From contig JAEEND010000022.1 in the NCBI GenBank assembly GCA_016283575.1, forward strand, positions 62,001 to 126,000: DNA of 64,000 nt, given 5' to 3'. The position numbers were made by a program, and so were the translations under genes. Source of the stretch: Lachnospiraceae bacterium. Its GTDB lineage: Bacteria > Bacillota > Clostridia > Lachnospirales > Lachnospiraceae. The number at the start of each line of letters is the position of its first letter. The stretch's first letter is position 1. Under the pieces are notes generated by a model. The model did not search any database, was not told the origin of the DNA, and worked only from the letters and a program-made list of their open reading frames with translations. Shown here in pieces: positions 1 to 9,594 of this stretch.

Positions 1-2
1 CA

Positions 3-1064
3 GTAAAGCTTCCCGGTAATCGCATCGGTCATGTGGGTCATGTGGTAAACGGTGTTGTCAGAAAATGTGTTGTAGAAATGCGTGTTGATGCTGAAAATCG
101 TAAGAGTACATCAAGAAACCATTCCGCAACTCACTTACTTCAGGCAGCACTTCAGGAAGTGCTCGGTGCAGGAGTTGAACAGCAGGGTTCTTATCAGGAT
201 CCTTTAAGAACAAGATTCGACTTCAGCTACGGAAAGGCCATGACTCAGGAAGAAATCGATACCGTAGAAAGAATCGTTAATGAAAAGATTTCCGATAATC
301 TTTCCGTTATCACAGAAGAAATGAGCATTGAAGATGCTAAGGCCAGCGGAGCAATGGCTCTCTTCGGAGAAAAGTACGGCGAAACCGTAAGAGTGGTTTC
401 CATGGGCACCTTCAGTAAAGAACTTTGTGGCGGTACACATGTTGCTCATACAGGTGACATCCTTTCCTTCAAGATCCTTTCAGAAAGCGGTGTTTCCGCA
501 GGCGTAAGAAGAATAGAAGCCATTACCGGTCTTAATGTATTATCTTACTACAAAGAAATTGAAAATCTTCTTGATACGGCATGTAAGACAGTTAAGACCC
601 AACAGTCTAATCTCGTAGACAGACTTGAGCATCTTGTAAGCGAAAATAAGGCTTTGGCTTCCGAAGTTGAATCCTTAAAGAGCAAGGCTGCCGGAGAAGC
701 AGCAGGAGATGTTCTTAAGGATGTTAAGAATATTAATTCTGTAAAGGCTATATTCGCAAGAATCGATTCCGTAGATATGAACGGACTTCGTGATTTAAGT
801 GATAATCTTAATGAAAAGATTGGCGGTGGCGTAGTATTCTTGGCTTCCAGCCTTGATGACAAGGTAAATCTTGTGTGTAAGGCATCCGATGAAGCCATGA
901 AGAAGGGCGCTCATGCAGGTAATCTTATTAAAGAAGTAGCTTCCCTTGTTGGCGGTGGCGGCGGCGGTCGTCCCAATATGGCACAGGCCGGCGGTAAAGA
1001 TCCAAACGGAATTGATGCATGCTTAAAGAAAGCTGAAGAAGTTCTTTCAAATATGATAAAATAA
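3..1064 (+). CDS. alaS: Alanyl-tRNA synthetase, C-terminal part (5' end outside window)
   Basis: Frame open from window start; RNHSATHLLQAAL, second HxxxH-type motif (CGGTHV), and C-terminal Gly-rich DHHA1 region (GGGGGGRPNMAQAGGKDP). Confidence 0.96.
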   Translation, partial: VKLPGNRIGHVGHVVNGVVRKCVVEMRVDAENRKSTSRNHSATHLLQAALQEVLGAGVEQQGSYQDPLRTRFDFSYGKAMTQEEIDTVERIVNEKISDNLSVITEEMSIEDAKASGAMALFGEKYGETVRVVSMGTFSKELCGGTHVAHTGDILSFKILSESGVSAGVRRIEAITGLNVLSYYKEIENLLDTACKTVKTQQSNLVDRLEHLVSENKALASEVESLKSKAAGEAAGDVLKDVKNINSVKAIFARIDSVDMNGLRDLSDNLNEKIGGGVVFLASSLDDKVNLVCKASDEAMKKGAHAGNLIKEVASLVGGGGGGRPNMAQAGGKDPNGIDACLKKAEEVLSNMIK

Positions 1065-1070
1065 TAAAAA

Positions 1071-1104
1071 AGCAACCACATTATATTTGTGGTTGCTTTT
1101 TTTA
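1071..1104 (+). terminator. Rho-independent terminator after alaS
   Basis: agcaaccaca-ttatatt-tgtggttgct followed by T-run. Confidence 0.9.
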
Positions 1105-1172
1105 TGCTATAATGAAAATAGCTTTTTGTGTGCAGTAAAGAATTTTTAGCGTAAACAGGAAAGGGGATACTT

Positions 1173-3110
1173 ATGGTACACGCTAAGAGACTGAGATTTG
1201 CCGTTATACTAGCCAATATGCATGGGGAATATGCAGCATTTACATTGACGGGCATTAAAGAAAGAGCCTGTGAGTTTAATGCGGACATTTATATTTTTAA
1301 TGCGGACGTCGTTGCGGATGATACCGTTAAACATACAATAGGCGAATACAATATTTATAAGCTGGCCAATTTGGAACAATTTGACGGCGTTATTTTCTTT
1401 GCAAATCTTATTCTTGGTCATTCCATTCACAAAAAGATTATTGAAAAAATCAAAGAATCCGGCAAGCCTACTGTTTGCATAGACTCTACCATTGAGAACT
1501 TCTATTATGTGGGAGTTGAAAACTATCCAGCCATGAAAGCTATCGTGGATCACATGATTGAGGTTCATCATTTCACAAAAATCAATTATATTTCCGGCCA
1601 GGATTTTAACTCAGATTCCACAGAAAGATTGGCAGCATACGTTGATTCCATGAAGGAACACGGCCTGCCTGTTAAAGATGAAAATATATTTAAGGGTGCC
1701 TTTACCAATGTTTGGGGTATGGAAGCCGTTAGGCAGATGTTTGAAAATGACAACATTCCCGAAGCCATTGTGTGTGCTACGGACTGGGTTGCTTTTGGTG
1801 CTCAGGAAGAACTTGAACGTCGCGGATATAAAGTGCCCGAAGATATCAGTATTTCGGGTTTTGATAACGGTTTCGACTCAAGAAACTCCGTCCCCAGTTT
1901 GACAACAGTGGACAGAAACTTAGGTCTTGTGGGGGCTTCCGCAGTAGATACTCTTATAAAAATTGTTACCGGTGAAGACGTGCCTAAGTCTCAGAGATTT
2001 CCTTCTTTCCCCTGTATCAGAGAAAGCTGCGGATGTAAGTTTTCATCTGAAGACAATCTTGAAGTGCGCATGATGCATTTAAAATATAAAAGAGACATTA
2101 CTAAGAATCTTAACGGCTTAACCTATATGGTGGAAGAGCTTAACGACGCCGGCACCTTCGAAGAATTCATGGATAAGTTAAAGCACAGCATTTCCGAACT
2201 TGATTTAAGAAATTTCTATTTGTGTCTTGATGAAGAATTATTGGAAGACTTAAGATTCGTAGGTCATGATGATTATGTGGGCGAATTCCATGATTCATTG
2301 TTACTTGACGGTATTCCCGAAAAGCTTGCCGTTGCCATGGCTTATGAAAGCGGCGAGTTTAAGAAGTTCGGATCCTTCTATTCAAAGGATATGGTGCCTT
2401 CCGAAGCTTCATTTGACGATAAGCCTCATTGCTATGTATTCGCACCCATCCATTTCAGAGAATCTTTTATGGGCTATACCATTATGGACGATTCTGAATT
2501 TGCCATTGAATCCAGTATTGCAAATGCATGGTTTATATATCTTTCCATCAGTATCGAGTCCCTGCGTAAGCAGTCAAGACTCCAAAGCGCCTTGAGAAAG
2601 CTTGACAGCATGTATGTTATCGAGCCTCTTACAAAGCTATATAACAGATTCGGTTTTGCAAGATATACAACGGATTCCTTCCAAAAATGTATTGATGAAG
2701 GTAAGCAGTTTATGATTCTGTTTGCAGATATGGACGGACTTAAGAGGATCAATGATAAGTTCGGCCATGAAAGTGGAGATATTGCCATTAAGACTTTGGC
2801 TGATTCGCTTAAAGATGCATGTACCGACAGAGAAGTGGTTGCTCGTTTCGGTGGCGATGAATATGTAGTTTATGCCGAAGAATATACAGAAAATGATGCT
2901 CTTGCTTTCTCCGCAAGATTCCTGAAAGCTCTATCCGAACGTAATGAAAAGATCGCTGATTTCAATGTTTCCGCAAGTTACGGTTATATGATCGTATCTC
3001 CCAAGGAAGGCGAAAATCTTGATAAGTATGTTGATATGGCAGACAGTATCATGTATGAAAAGAAGAAGGCAAAATACAATAATACCGAGATGGACAGAAG
3101 GAAGAATTAA
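1173..3110 (+). CDS. LacI/PBP-like sensor domain - middle sensor-like region - GGDEF diguanylate cyclase fusion
   Basis: N-terminal LacI C-domain-like sequence (DGVIFFAN, PEAIVCATDWVAFGAQEELERRGYKVPEDISISGFDN) without an HTH; C-terminal LTKLYNRFGF and RFGGDEYVVY. Confidence 0.88.
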   Translation: MVHAKRLRFAVILANMHGEYAAFTLTGIKERACEFNADIYIFNADVVADDTVKHTIGEYNIYKLANLEQFDGVIFFANLILGHSIHKKIIEKIKESGKPTVCIDSTIENFYYVGVENYPAMKAIVDHMIEVHHFTKINYISGQDFNSDSTERLAAYVDSMKEHGLPVKDENIFKGAFTNVWGMEAVRQMFENDNIPEAIVCATDWVAFGAQEELERRGYKVPEDISISGFDNGFDSRNSVPSLTTVDRNLGLVGASAVDTLIKIVTGEDVPKSQRFPSFPCIRESCGCKFSSEDNLEVRMMHLKYKRDITKNLNGLTYMVEELNDAGTFEEFMDKLKHSISELDLRNFYLCLDEELLEDLRFVGHDDYVGEFHDSLLLDGIPEKLAVAMAYESGEFKKFGSFYSKDMVPSEASFDDKPHCYVFAPIHFRESFMGYTIMDDSEFAIESSIANAWFIYLSISIESLRKQSRLQSALRKLDSMYVIEPLTKLYNRFGFARYTTDSFQKCIDEGKQFMILFADMDGLKRINDKFGHESGDIAIKTLADSLKDACTDREVVARFGGDEYVVYAEEYTENDALAFSARFLKALSERNEKIADFNVSASYGYMIVSPKEGENLDKYVDMADSIMYEKKKAKYNNTEMDRRKN

Positions 3111-3119
3111 AAATAATTG

Positions 3120-3147
3120 TTGACGTATTGAAATCTTCTGTTATAAT
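3120..3147 (+). promoter_or_regulatory. SigmaA-type promoter for rpsU
   Basis: TTGACG-N16-TATAAT upstream of rpsU. Confidence 0.7.
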
Positions 3148-3217
3148 AATTTTGTGTGTGTGCACAAATAACTTTCAGTCAAGTACATGAAAGACTGAAG
3201 GGAGGGTAAGAAGCTAG

Positions 3218-3394
3218 ATGTCAAATATCATCGTAAAAGAAGGCGAGTCTTTAGACAGCGCATTACGCAGATTTAAAAGAAGTTGTGCAAAGGCCGGTAT
3301 CCAGCAGGAAATCCGCAAGCGTGAGCACTATGAAAAGCCCAGCGTAAAGCGTAAGAAAAAGTCTGAAGCTGCAAGAAAGCGTAAATATAACTAA
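3218..3394 (+). CDS. rpsU: 30S ribosomal protein S21
   Basis: 58 aa [58 protein letters not shown]; gggaggg RBS; missed by the ORF track because it is <60 aa. Confidence 0.97.
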   Translation: MSNIIVKEGESLDSALRRFKRSCAKAGIQQEIRKREHYEKPSVKRKKKSEAARKRKYN

Positions 3395-3450
3395 TGTAAA
3401 TTTCGGTAAGCCCTTTGCGTATGCAGAGGGCTTATCTTTTAGGCGAAAAT

Positions 3451-4284
3451 ATGACATATTTAATTATTCTGATCATTTTAATAATTTTAATCGCAATAGA
3501 CTCTAACCGTTTTGTGGTAAGAGAGTATACCGTGACATCGGATAAAATCACCCGGGATGAAGATATTCTTCTTTTGGCAGATCTTCATGGTAAGAGATAT
3601 GGTGAAAGTAACAGAAGGCTTTTAAAAAGGATCAATAAGCTCAAGTTTGATCGCATATATACAGTGGGAGATATGCTGAATGCACCATCCACTCTTGATA
3701 ACTTCGACACCTCGGTTGAATTTATGAGAGCCATGGCTTCCTATGGGAAGGTTTATTATTCTCTCGGTAATCATGAGTACAGAGCAAAGAACAATACCGA
3801 TGCCTACGGTATTCTTTTTGATGCCTACGAAACCATCATGAATGCCTTCGGGATCAAGCTTATGGATAATGAAAAGGCTTCTTTTGAAAATACCGATGTG
3901 TATGCTCTGTCCATTTCAAAAATGTATTATAACCGCGGGAAAAGGCTTCCCATGGAAAAAGAAGATGTATCGAACCTGATCGGCGAACCTGATCCTTCAA
4001 AATTTAATATATTACTTGCTCATAATCCGGAATATTTTGATGCATACGCTTCCTGGGGCGCGGACCTTGTATTATCCGGTCATATGCATGGCGGAGTGAT
4101 AAGACTCTTTAAAGGCATGATCTCTTCAAGATTTACCCTTTTCCCTAAATATGACGGCGGTTACTTTAAGAAAAACAATGCTCAAATGGTGGTGAGCCGT
4201 GGTCTTGGCGCTCATACCATACCATTCAGACTCTTTAATCCTGCAGAAATTGTACTTATTCATTTAAAAAGTGTTGAAAGATGA
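3451..4284 (+). CDS. Membrane-anchored metallophosphoesterase (YkuE-like)
   Basis: N-terminal hydrophobic segment, ADLHGKRYG, GDML, SLGNHEYR, LLAHNPE, LSGHMHGG motifs. ATG at 3451 preferred over track start 3415. Confidence 0.88.
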   Translation: MTYLIILIILIILIAIDSNRFVVREYTVTSDKITRDEDILLLADLHGKRYGESNRRLLKRINKLKFDRIYTVGDMLNAPSTLDNFDTSVEFMRAMASYGKVYYSLGNHEYRAKNNTDAYGILFDAYETIMNAFGIKLMDNEKASFENTDVYALSISKMYYNRGKRLPMEKEDVSNLIGEPDPSKFNILLAHNPEYFDAYASWGADLVLSGHMHGGVIRLFKGMISSRFTLFPKYDGGYFKKNNAQMVVSRGLGAHTIPFRLFNPAEIVLIHLKSVER

Positions 4285-4336
4285 TAAAAAAGCAGGTACA
4301 ATATATAGGGATTAGAAATTAGGAGTTACACAAGAT

Positions 4337-5083
4337 ATGTCGATTTCTGTTAAATTGCAAGCCTTTGAAGGCCCTTTGGACCTGCTGCTTCATCTGATAG
4401 AAAAGAATAAAGTCGATATTTATGATATTCCCATTGTGGAAATTACCGCTCAATACATGGAATATATCAGAGCCATGGAAGAGGCGGACATGAATATCAT
4501 GAGCGAGTTTCTGGTTATGGCGGCTACTTTGGTCGATATCAAATGCCGTATGTTACTTCCTAAAGAAGTTAATGAAGAAGGCGAAGAGGAAGATCCCAGA
4601 GCTGAACTTGTTGAAAAACTTTTGGAATATAAGATGTATAAATATATGTCTTTTGAACTTAAGGACATGCAGCTTCAGGCAGGTTTCTCTTTGACCAAGA
4701 AGGAAACCCTTCCCAAGGAAGTGCTTAATTACCGGGAACCGATAGATTATGAAAAGCTTATCGGCGATATTAATTTAAATAAATTACATGAAATATTTAA
4801 TTTCATGCTTCAGAGAAAGGAAGATAAGATCGACCCTATCCGAAGCAAGTACGGAAATATCGAAAAAGAAGAAATAGATACCGAAGCAAAAGCATTATTT
4901 ATTGAGGCATTTATCAATGCTCACAAGAAATTTTCTTTTGTTGATCTGCTTGAAAAGCAAAATTCCAAATTGGAGCTTATTGTCACTTTCTTAGTGGTTT
5001 TAGAGCTCATAAAGACGGGAAAGATCGTTATTTCTCAGGAAGAACTTTGCGGCGATATAATCATTACAAGCAATGCCGCGTAA
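4337..5083 (+). CDS. scpA: Segregation and condensation protein A
   Basis: FEGPLDLLLHLIEKNKVDIYDIPI N-terminus and ScpA-like C-terminus; followed by scpB. Confidence 0.95.
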   Translation: MSISVKLQAFEGPLDLLLHLIEKNKVDIYDIPIVEITAQYMEYIRAMEEADMNIMSEFLVMAATLVDIKCRMLLPKEVNEEGEEEDPRAELVEKLLEYKMYKYMSFELKDMQLQAGFSLTKKETLPKEVLNYREPIDYEKLIGDINLNKLHEIFNFMLQRKEDKIDPIRSKYGNIEKEEIDTEAKALFIEAFINAHKKFSFVDLLEKQNSKLELIVTFLVVLELIKTGKIVISQEELCGDIIITSNAA

Positions 5084-5094
5084 GGAGAGTTATT

Positions 5095-5664
5095 TTGAAT
5101 AAGAATTCCATAATGGCAACATTGGAAGCGGTTCTCTTTGCAATGGGTGCCTCCGTAGAAGTATCAAAGCTTGCGGAAGTTATTGAATGTGACATCGAAG
5201 AAACTAAAAAATACATATACGAATTAAAAGAAAGGTTTGATTCTGAAGATCACGGTATTACCATAATCGAGCTTGAAGATTCATTCCAGCTTGTTACAAA
5301 GCCTGAAATGTATGATGCACTCGTAAAAATCGCAAAGACTCCTCAGAGAATGAGCCTTTCCGATTCAGTGATCGAGACTCTTTCCATCATTGCTTATAAG
5401 CAGCCAATCACAAGACTTGAAATTGAAAATGTCCGCGGCGTTAACTGCGACTATGCTTTAAATAAGCTTATTGAATATAATCTGGTTTGTGAACTGGGGC
5501 GTAAAGACGCTCCCGGCCGACCCCTCCTTTTCGGTACAACGGAGGATTTTTTAAGATCCTTTGGAGTAAAGAGTTTAAGTGACCTTCCTGAAATCGACAA
5601 TCTTAAGGTTGAAGAATTTAAACAAGAGGCGGAAGAAGAGGTTCAGATGTCCTTGAAACTTTAG
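5095..5664 (+). CDS. scpB: Segregation and condensation protein B
   Basis: SVIETLSIIAYKQPITRLEIENVRGVNCDYALNKLIE; APGRPLLFGTTEDFLRSFG. TTG start at 5095 with aaggagag RBS. Confidence 0.94.
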   Translation: MNKNSIMATLEAVLFAMGASVEVSKLAEVIECDIEETKKYIYELKERFDSEDHGITIIELEDSFQLVTKPEMYDALVKIAKTPQRMSLSDSVIETLSIIAYKQPITRLEIENVRGVNCDYALNKLIEYNLVCELGRKDAPGRPLLFGTTEDFLRSFGVKSLSDLPEIDNLKVEEFKQEAEEEVQMSLKL

Positions 5665-5666
5665 TT

Positions 5667-5694
5667 AAAAGAGCTCATTTCGAGCTCTTTTTTT
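5667..5694 (+). terminator. Rho-independent terminator after scpB
   Basis: aaaagagctc-atttc-gagctctttttt. Confidence 0.88.
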
Positions 5695-5790
5695 ATGCAA
5701 AATTCTTTTGATTTTTAGGGGCCCGTATGCTATAATTCGATAGAATGTGCTTAAATAAGTATTATTAATATAAATGGAGGGCAAAACCAT

Positions 5791-7218
5791 ATGAGTACTA
5801 CTTCAAAAGCAGGTCAGAGAATTCTTTCTCTCCTGGATGAAAACAGTTTCGTTGAAATCGGTGCTCTTGTTACAGCAAGAAGTACTGACTTTGATTTGAA
5901 ACAGGCCGAAACTCCTTCCGACGGTGTTATCACCGGATACGGTTTGATTGACGGCAATCTCGTATTCGTTTACAGCCAGGATTCTTCCGTTCTTAACGGA
6001 ACAGTCGGCGAAATGCATGCGAAAAAAATTGCCAATCTTTATGATATGGCTCTTAAGATGGGAGCTCCTATCGTAGGATTACTTGATTCTGCCGGACTTA
6101 GACTTCAGGAAGCTACAGACGCACTTGATGCTATGGCTTCTATCTATGCAAAGCAGTCCATGGCCAGCGGTGTTATTCCTCAGATTTCCGCTATCTTTGG
6201 AAATTGCGGCGGAGGTCTTGCAATCGCAAGTAAGATGGCAGACTTTACCTTTATGGAAGAAAAGAACGCTAAGTTATTCGTCAACACCCCCAATGCGCTT
6301 GACGGTAATTACACAGCAAAGTGTGACACAGCTGATGCGGCTTATGTTGCTAAAGCAGGTGTTTGCGATGTTTATGGCGAAGAAGAATACATCTTAACTC
6401 AGATCAGAGAACTTGTATCCATGCTTCCTAAGAACAACGATGTAGAAGCTGAAATCGCTGATACTGAAGACGATTTAAACAGAGCTTTGGAAGGCGTTGA
6501 AGCTTGCACCGGAGATACTGCAATTCTTATTTCTCAGATCGCAGATGATAATAATTTCGTAGAACTTAAGGCTGAACATGCAAAGAGCATGGTTACCGGA
6601 TTTATCCGTCTTAACGGAAATACAGTCGGTGTTGTTGCCAACAGATCCGAAGTTTATGGTGAAGACGGCAAGGTAGCAGAAAAGCTTGATACCGTTCTTT
6701 GCCCTTGCGGATGTAAGAAGGCTACGGATTTTGTTAATTTCTGTGATGCTTTCTCAATTCCCGTTCTTACGATCACTAATGTCACAGGCTTTAAGGCAAC
6801 TGTTGAAGCTGAAAAGAAAATGGCTGACGCAGCAGCTAAGCTTGTTAATGCATTTGCAAGTGCAACCGTTCCCAAGGTTAACGTTATCGTAGGCAAGGCT
6901 TACGGCAGTGCTTACACCGTTATGAATTCAAAGGCAATCGGATGTGATATCACGATCGCTTGGCCCAATGCCGAAATCGGAACAATGGATGCAAAGATTG
7001 CAGCTTCCATCATGTATCAGGATGCAGATGAAGAAACCCGTAACGCAAAGGCTTCAGAATATGCTGCATTACAGAACAATGTTGTTTCAGCTGCCAAGAG
7101 AGGATATGTGGACCAGATTGTTGAGCCCCGTGATACACGTAAGTATGTGATCGGAGCTTTCGAAATGCTTTATTCCAAGATGGAAGAACGTCCTTACAAG
7201 AAACACACAACAAAATAG
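5791..7218 (+). CDS. Biotin-dependent carboxyltransferase, MmdA/12S-like (acyl-CoA carboxyltransferase)
   Basis: Carboxyltransferase fold motifs (GLLDSAGLRLQEATDAL, GNCGGGLAIASKMADFTFM, AYGSAYTVMNSKAIGCDITIAWPNAEIGTMDAKIAASI). Confidence 0.88.
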   Translation: MSTTSKAGQRILSLLDENSFVEIGALVTARSTDFDLKQAETPSDGVITGYGLIDGNLVFVYSQDSSVLNGTVGEMHAKKIANLYDMALKMGAPIVGLLDSAGLRLQEATDALDAMASIYAKQSMASGVIPQISAIFGNCGGGLAIASKMADFTFMEEKNAKLFVNTPNALDGNYTAKCDTADAAYVAKAGVCDVYGEEEYILTQIRELVSMLPKNNDVEAEIADTEDDLNRALEGVEACTGDTAILISQIADDNNFVELKAEHAKSMVTGFIRLNGNTVGVVANRSEVYGEDGKVAEKLDTVLCPCGCKKATDFVNFCDAFSIPVLTITNVTGFKATVEAEKKMADAAAKLVNAFASATVPKVNVIVGKAYGSAYTVMNSKAIGCDITIAWPNAEIGTMDAKIAASIMYQDADEETRNAKASEYAALQNNVVSAAKRGYVDQIVEPRDTRKYVIGAFEMLYSKMEERPYKKHTTK

Positions 7219-7234
7219 AAAGGTGATTTCACAT

Positions 7235-8032
7235 ATGAATAAGAAATTATTTACACTTATATGTGCCCTTACCTGTGTATTAAGTCTTTCCGCATGTGGA
7301 ACAGAAGCTACCGTAAGCGACAATCAAAGCGCTAAGATACAGCAGGCTGAATCTGTTGCGGATGCCTGCATCCAGATCACAGAATCTACTGTTACTGATG
7401 GTGATTCGGTTGTTGAACTTACTTCTAACTTTAACAAAGAAGAAATGGCAACTCTTTTCGCTCAGGCAACCAACGGTGTTGAAGCTGATTTAGGTGCTGT
7501 GGAAGGATTATTCACTACATATGCTCAGATGAAGAAGGATATGGGCGAAATTATCGGACATGGTGTTGCTGAATCCAAGGTAGTAGGTAAAGAGATTATC
7601 GTTACCTATCCTGTGACCGGCGAAAACTGTGACGGTAGCATGACATTTACTTTTTCCAATGACATATTTACCAGATTTAAAGAAGGTGACTGTAAAGCCA
7701 ATACTACCTTTAAGCAGAGAATGAATGCTGCAGGCGAAAGCATGGGTACTGCAGGCTTAAACACACTTCTTGGTATGGGTACCGTATTTGCAATGCTTAT
7801 TCTTATAAGCATTATCATTTCTTCTTTCTCATTATTCGGAAAGATTGGTAAGAAGAAAGCGGCTGCTTCCACTGCAACAACCAGTGCAGCACCTGTTGAA
7901 ACAGCAGAAGATTTAACAGATGACACTGAACTTGTAGCAGTTATCATGGCAGCAATCAGAGCATATGAAGGATCCGAATCAACAGATGGTTTTGTTGTAA
8001 GATCCATTAAGAGAGCAAACAGGAGGAAATAA
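7235..8032 (+). CDS. OadG/MmdD-like small subunit with lipoprotein-type N-terminus
   Basis: Lipobox LSLSACG, single TM segment GTVFAMLILISIIISSFSLFG, position between carboxyltransferase and BCCP. ATG 7235 has the RBS. Confidence 0.7.
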   Translation: MNKKLFTLICALTCVLSLSACGTEATVSDNQSAKIQQAESVADACIQITESTVTDGDSVVELTSNFNKEEMATLFAQATNGVEADLGAVEGLFTTYAQMKKDMGEIIGHGVAESKVVGKEIIVTYPVTGENCDGSMTFTFSNDIFTRFKEGDCKANTTFKQRMNAAGESMGTAGLNTLLGMGTVFAMLILISIIISSFSLFGKIGKKKAAASTATTSAAPVETAEDLTDDTELVAVIMAAIRAYEGSESTDGFVVRSIKRANRRK

Positions 8033-8035
8033 TCA

Positions 8036-8398
8036 ATGAAGAACTATACAATTACCGTTAACGGAAACGTATATGACGTTACAGTAGAAGAAGGAGCATC
8101 CACAGGAGCAGCTCCCGCACCCAAGGCTGTTAAGAAGGCAGCTCCCGCACCCAAGGCTGCTGCAGCACCTGCAGGCGCACAGGGCGGAGTTAAAGTAGAA
8201 GCCGGCGCAGCAGGTAAGGTATTTAAGATTGAAAAGAACGTAGGAGATGCTGTTAAGAAGGGTGATGCAGTTGTAATCATCGAAGCTATGAAGATGGAAA
8301 TCCCCGTTGTAGCTCCTCAGGATGGTACAGTTGCTTCCATCAACGTATCTGTTGGTGATTCAGTTGACGCAGGAGCATGCCTTGCAACATTAAAGTAA
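8036..8398 (+). CDS. Biotin carboxyl carrier protein (1.3S/MmdC-like)
   Basis: VVIIEAMKMEIPV biotinylation motif (8282-8302) after an Ala/Pro-rich linker. Confidence 0.94.
   Translation: MKNYTITVNGNVYDVTVEEGASTGAAPAPKAVKKAAPAPKAAAAPAGAQGGVKVEAGAAGKVFKIEKNVGDAVKKGDAVVIIEAMKMEIPVVAPQDGTVASINVSVGDSVDAGACLATLK
8108..8159 (+). repeat. 22-bp direct repeat encoding the BCCP Ala/Pro linker
   Basis: gcagctcccgcacccaaggctg at 8108-8129 and 8138-8159, 30-bp period. Confidence 0.9.
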
Positions 8399-8426
8399 TT
8401 CCCAAATAATTCCAGGAGGAAATATT

Positions 8427-9575
8427 ATGTCTTATATAGTTGATACTTTAGACAACCTGGTACATCAGACTGCATTTTTCAACCTGACATGGGGCAATTA
8501 TGTAATGATTGCTGTTGCTTGCTTTTTCTTATACCTTGCAATAGCTAAAGAATTTGAACCCCTTTTGCTGTTACCCATCGCATTCGGTATGCTTCTTGTT
8601 AATATCTATCCCGATATTATCGCAGCACCCGGTACCGACGGCACAGCAGGTGGATTATTGTATTATTTCTATGTACTGGATGAATACGCAATTCTCCCTT
8701 CCCTTATTTTCATGGGCGTAGGTGCGATGACAGACTTCGGTCCCCTTATCGCTAACCCCAAGAGCTTCTGGTTGGGAGCAGCTGCACAGTTTGGTATTTT
8801 TGCAGCATATTTCGGAGCAATTGCTCTCGGATTCAATGATAAAGCCGCAGCGGCTATTTCCATCATCGGTGGTGCTGACGGCCCTACATCCATTTTCCTT
8901 GCAGGAAAGCTTGGACAGACCAACTTACTCGGACCCATTGCGGTAGCTGCTTACTCCTACATGTCATTGGTTCCCATTATACAGCCCCCCATCATGAAGC
9001 TTCTTACCACTGAAAAAGAACGTAAGATCAAGATGGCGCAGCTTCGTCCCGTTTCCAAGTTAGAGAAGATCCTTTTCCCGATTATCGTAACAATCGTGGT
9101 ATGTATGATTCTTCCCACAACAGCACCCCTTATCGGTATGCTGATGCTTGGTAACCTTTTCAAGGAATCCGGTGTTGTAAGACAGCTTACAGAAACCGCT
9201 TCCAACGCCCTTATGTACATTGTCGTAATTTTACTTGGTACATCAGTAGGTGCTACCACAAGTGCCGAAGCCTTCTTAAATGTTTCTACACTTAAGATTG
9301 TTGCATTAGGTCTTATAGCATTTGCATTCGGTACTGCCGCAGGTGTAATTTTCGGTAAGATTATGTGTGTTGCTACAAGAGGTAAGGTAAATCCTCTTAT
9401 CGGTTCAGCAGGTGTATCTGCAGTTCCCATGGCAGCGAGAGTATCTCAGAAGGTTGGTGCTGAAGCAGATCCTACCAACTTCCTTCTCATGCATGCAATG
9501 GGACCCAACGTTGCCGGTGTTATCGGTACAGCCGTAGTAGCAGGTACATTTATGGCTATTTTCGGAATATTCTAA
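8427..9575 (+). CDS. Na+-translocating decarboxylase beta subunit (OadB/MmdB family)
   Basis: Polytopic; LPSLIFMGVGAMTDFGPLIANPK, SIIGGADGPTSIFLAGKL, FLLMHAMGPNVAGVIGTAVVAG. Confidence 0.95.
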   Translation: MSYIVDTLDNLVHQTAFFNLTWGNYVMIAVACFFLYLAIAKEFEPLLLLPIAFGMLLVNIYPDIIAAPGTDGTAGGLLYYFYVLDEYAILPSLIFMGVGAMTDFGPLIANPKSFWLGAAAQFGIFAAYFGAIALGFNDKAAAAISIIGGADGPTSIFLAGKLGQTNLLGPIAVAAYSYMSLVPIIQPPIMKLLTTEKERKIKMAQLRPVSKLEKILFPIIVTIVVCMILPTTAPLIGMLMLGNLFKESGVVRQLTETASNALMYIVVILLGTSVGATTSAEAFLNVSTLKIVALGLIAFAFGTAAGVIFGKIMCVATRGKVNPLIGSAGVSAVPMAARVSQKVGAEADPTNFLLMHAMGPNVAGVIGTAVVAGTFMAIFGIF

Positions 9576-9594
9576 ATTATAAGGAGAAAATAAA

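Noticed and set aside
7606-8007. 133-aa antisense ORF opposite OadG-like gene
   Set aside because: No RBS/promoter support; sense gene has lipobox, TM and operon context.
8108-8159. Short direct repeat considered as possible CRISPR/VNTR
   Set aside because: Only two copies, in frame, coding the usual Ala/Pro swinging linker of a BCCP.
8957-9430. 157-aa antisense ORF opposite oadB
   Set aside because: Strong sense-strand family match and codon bias; antisense frame is a by-product, no RBS or family similarity.
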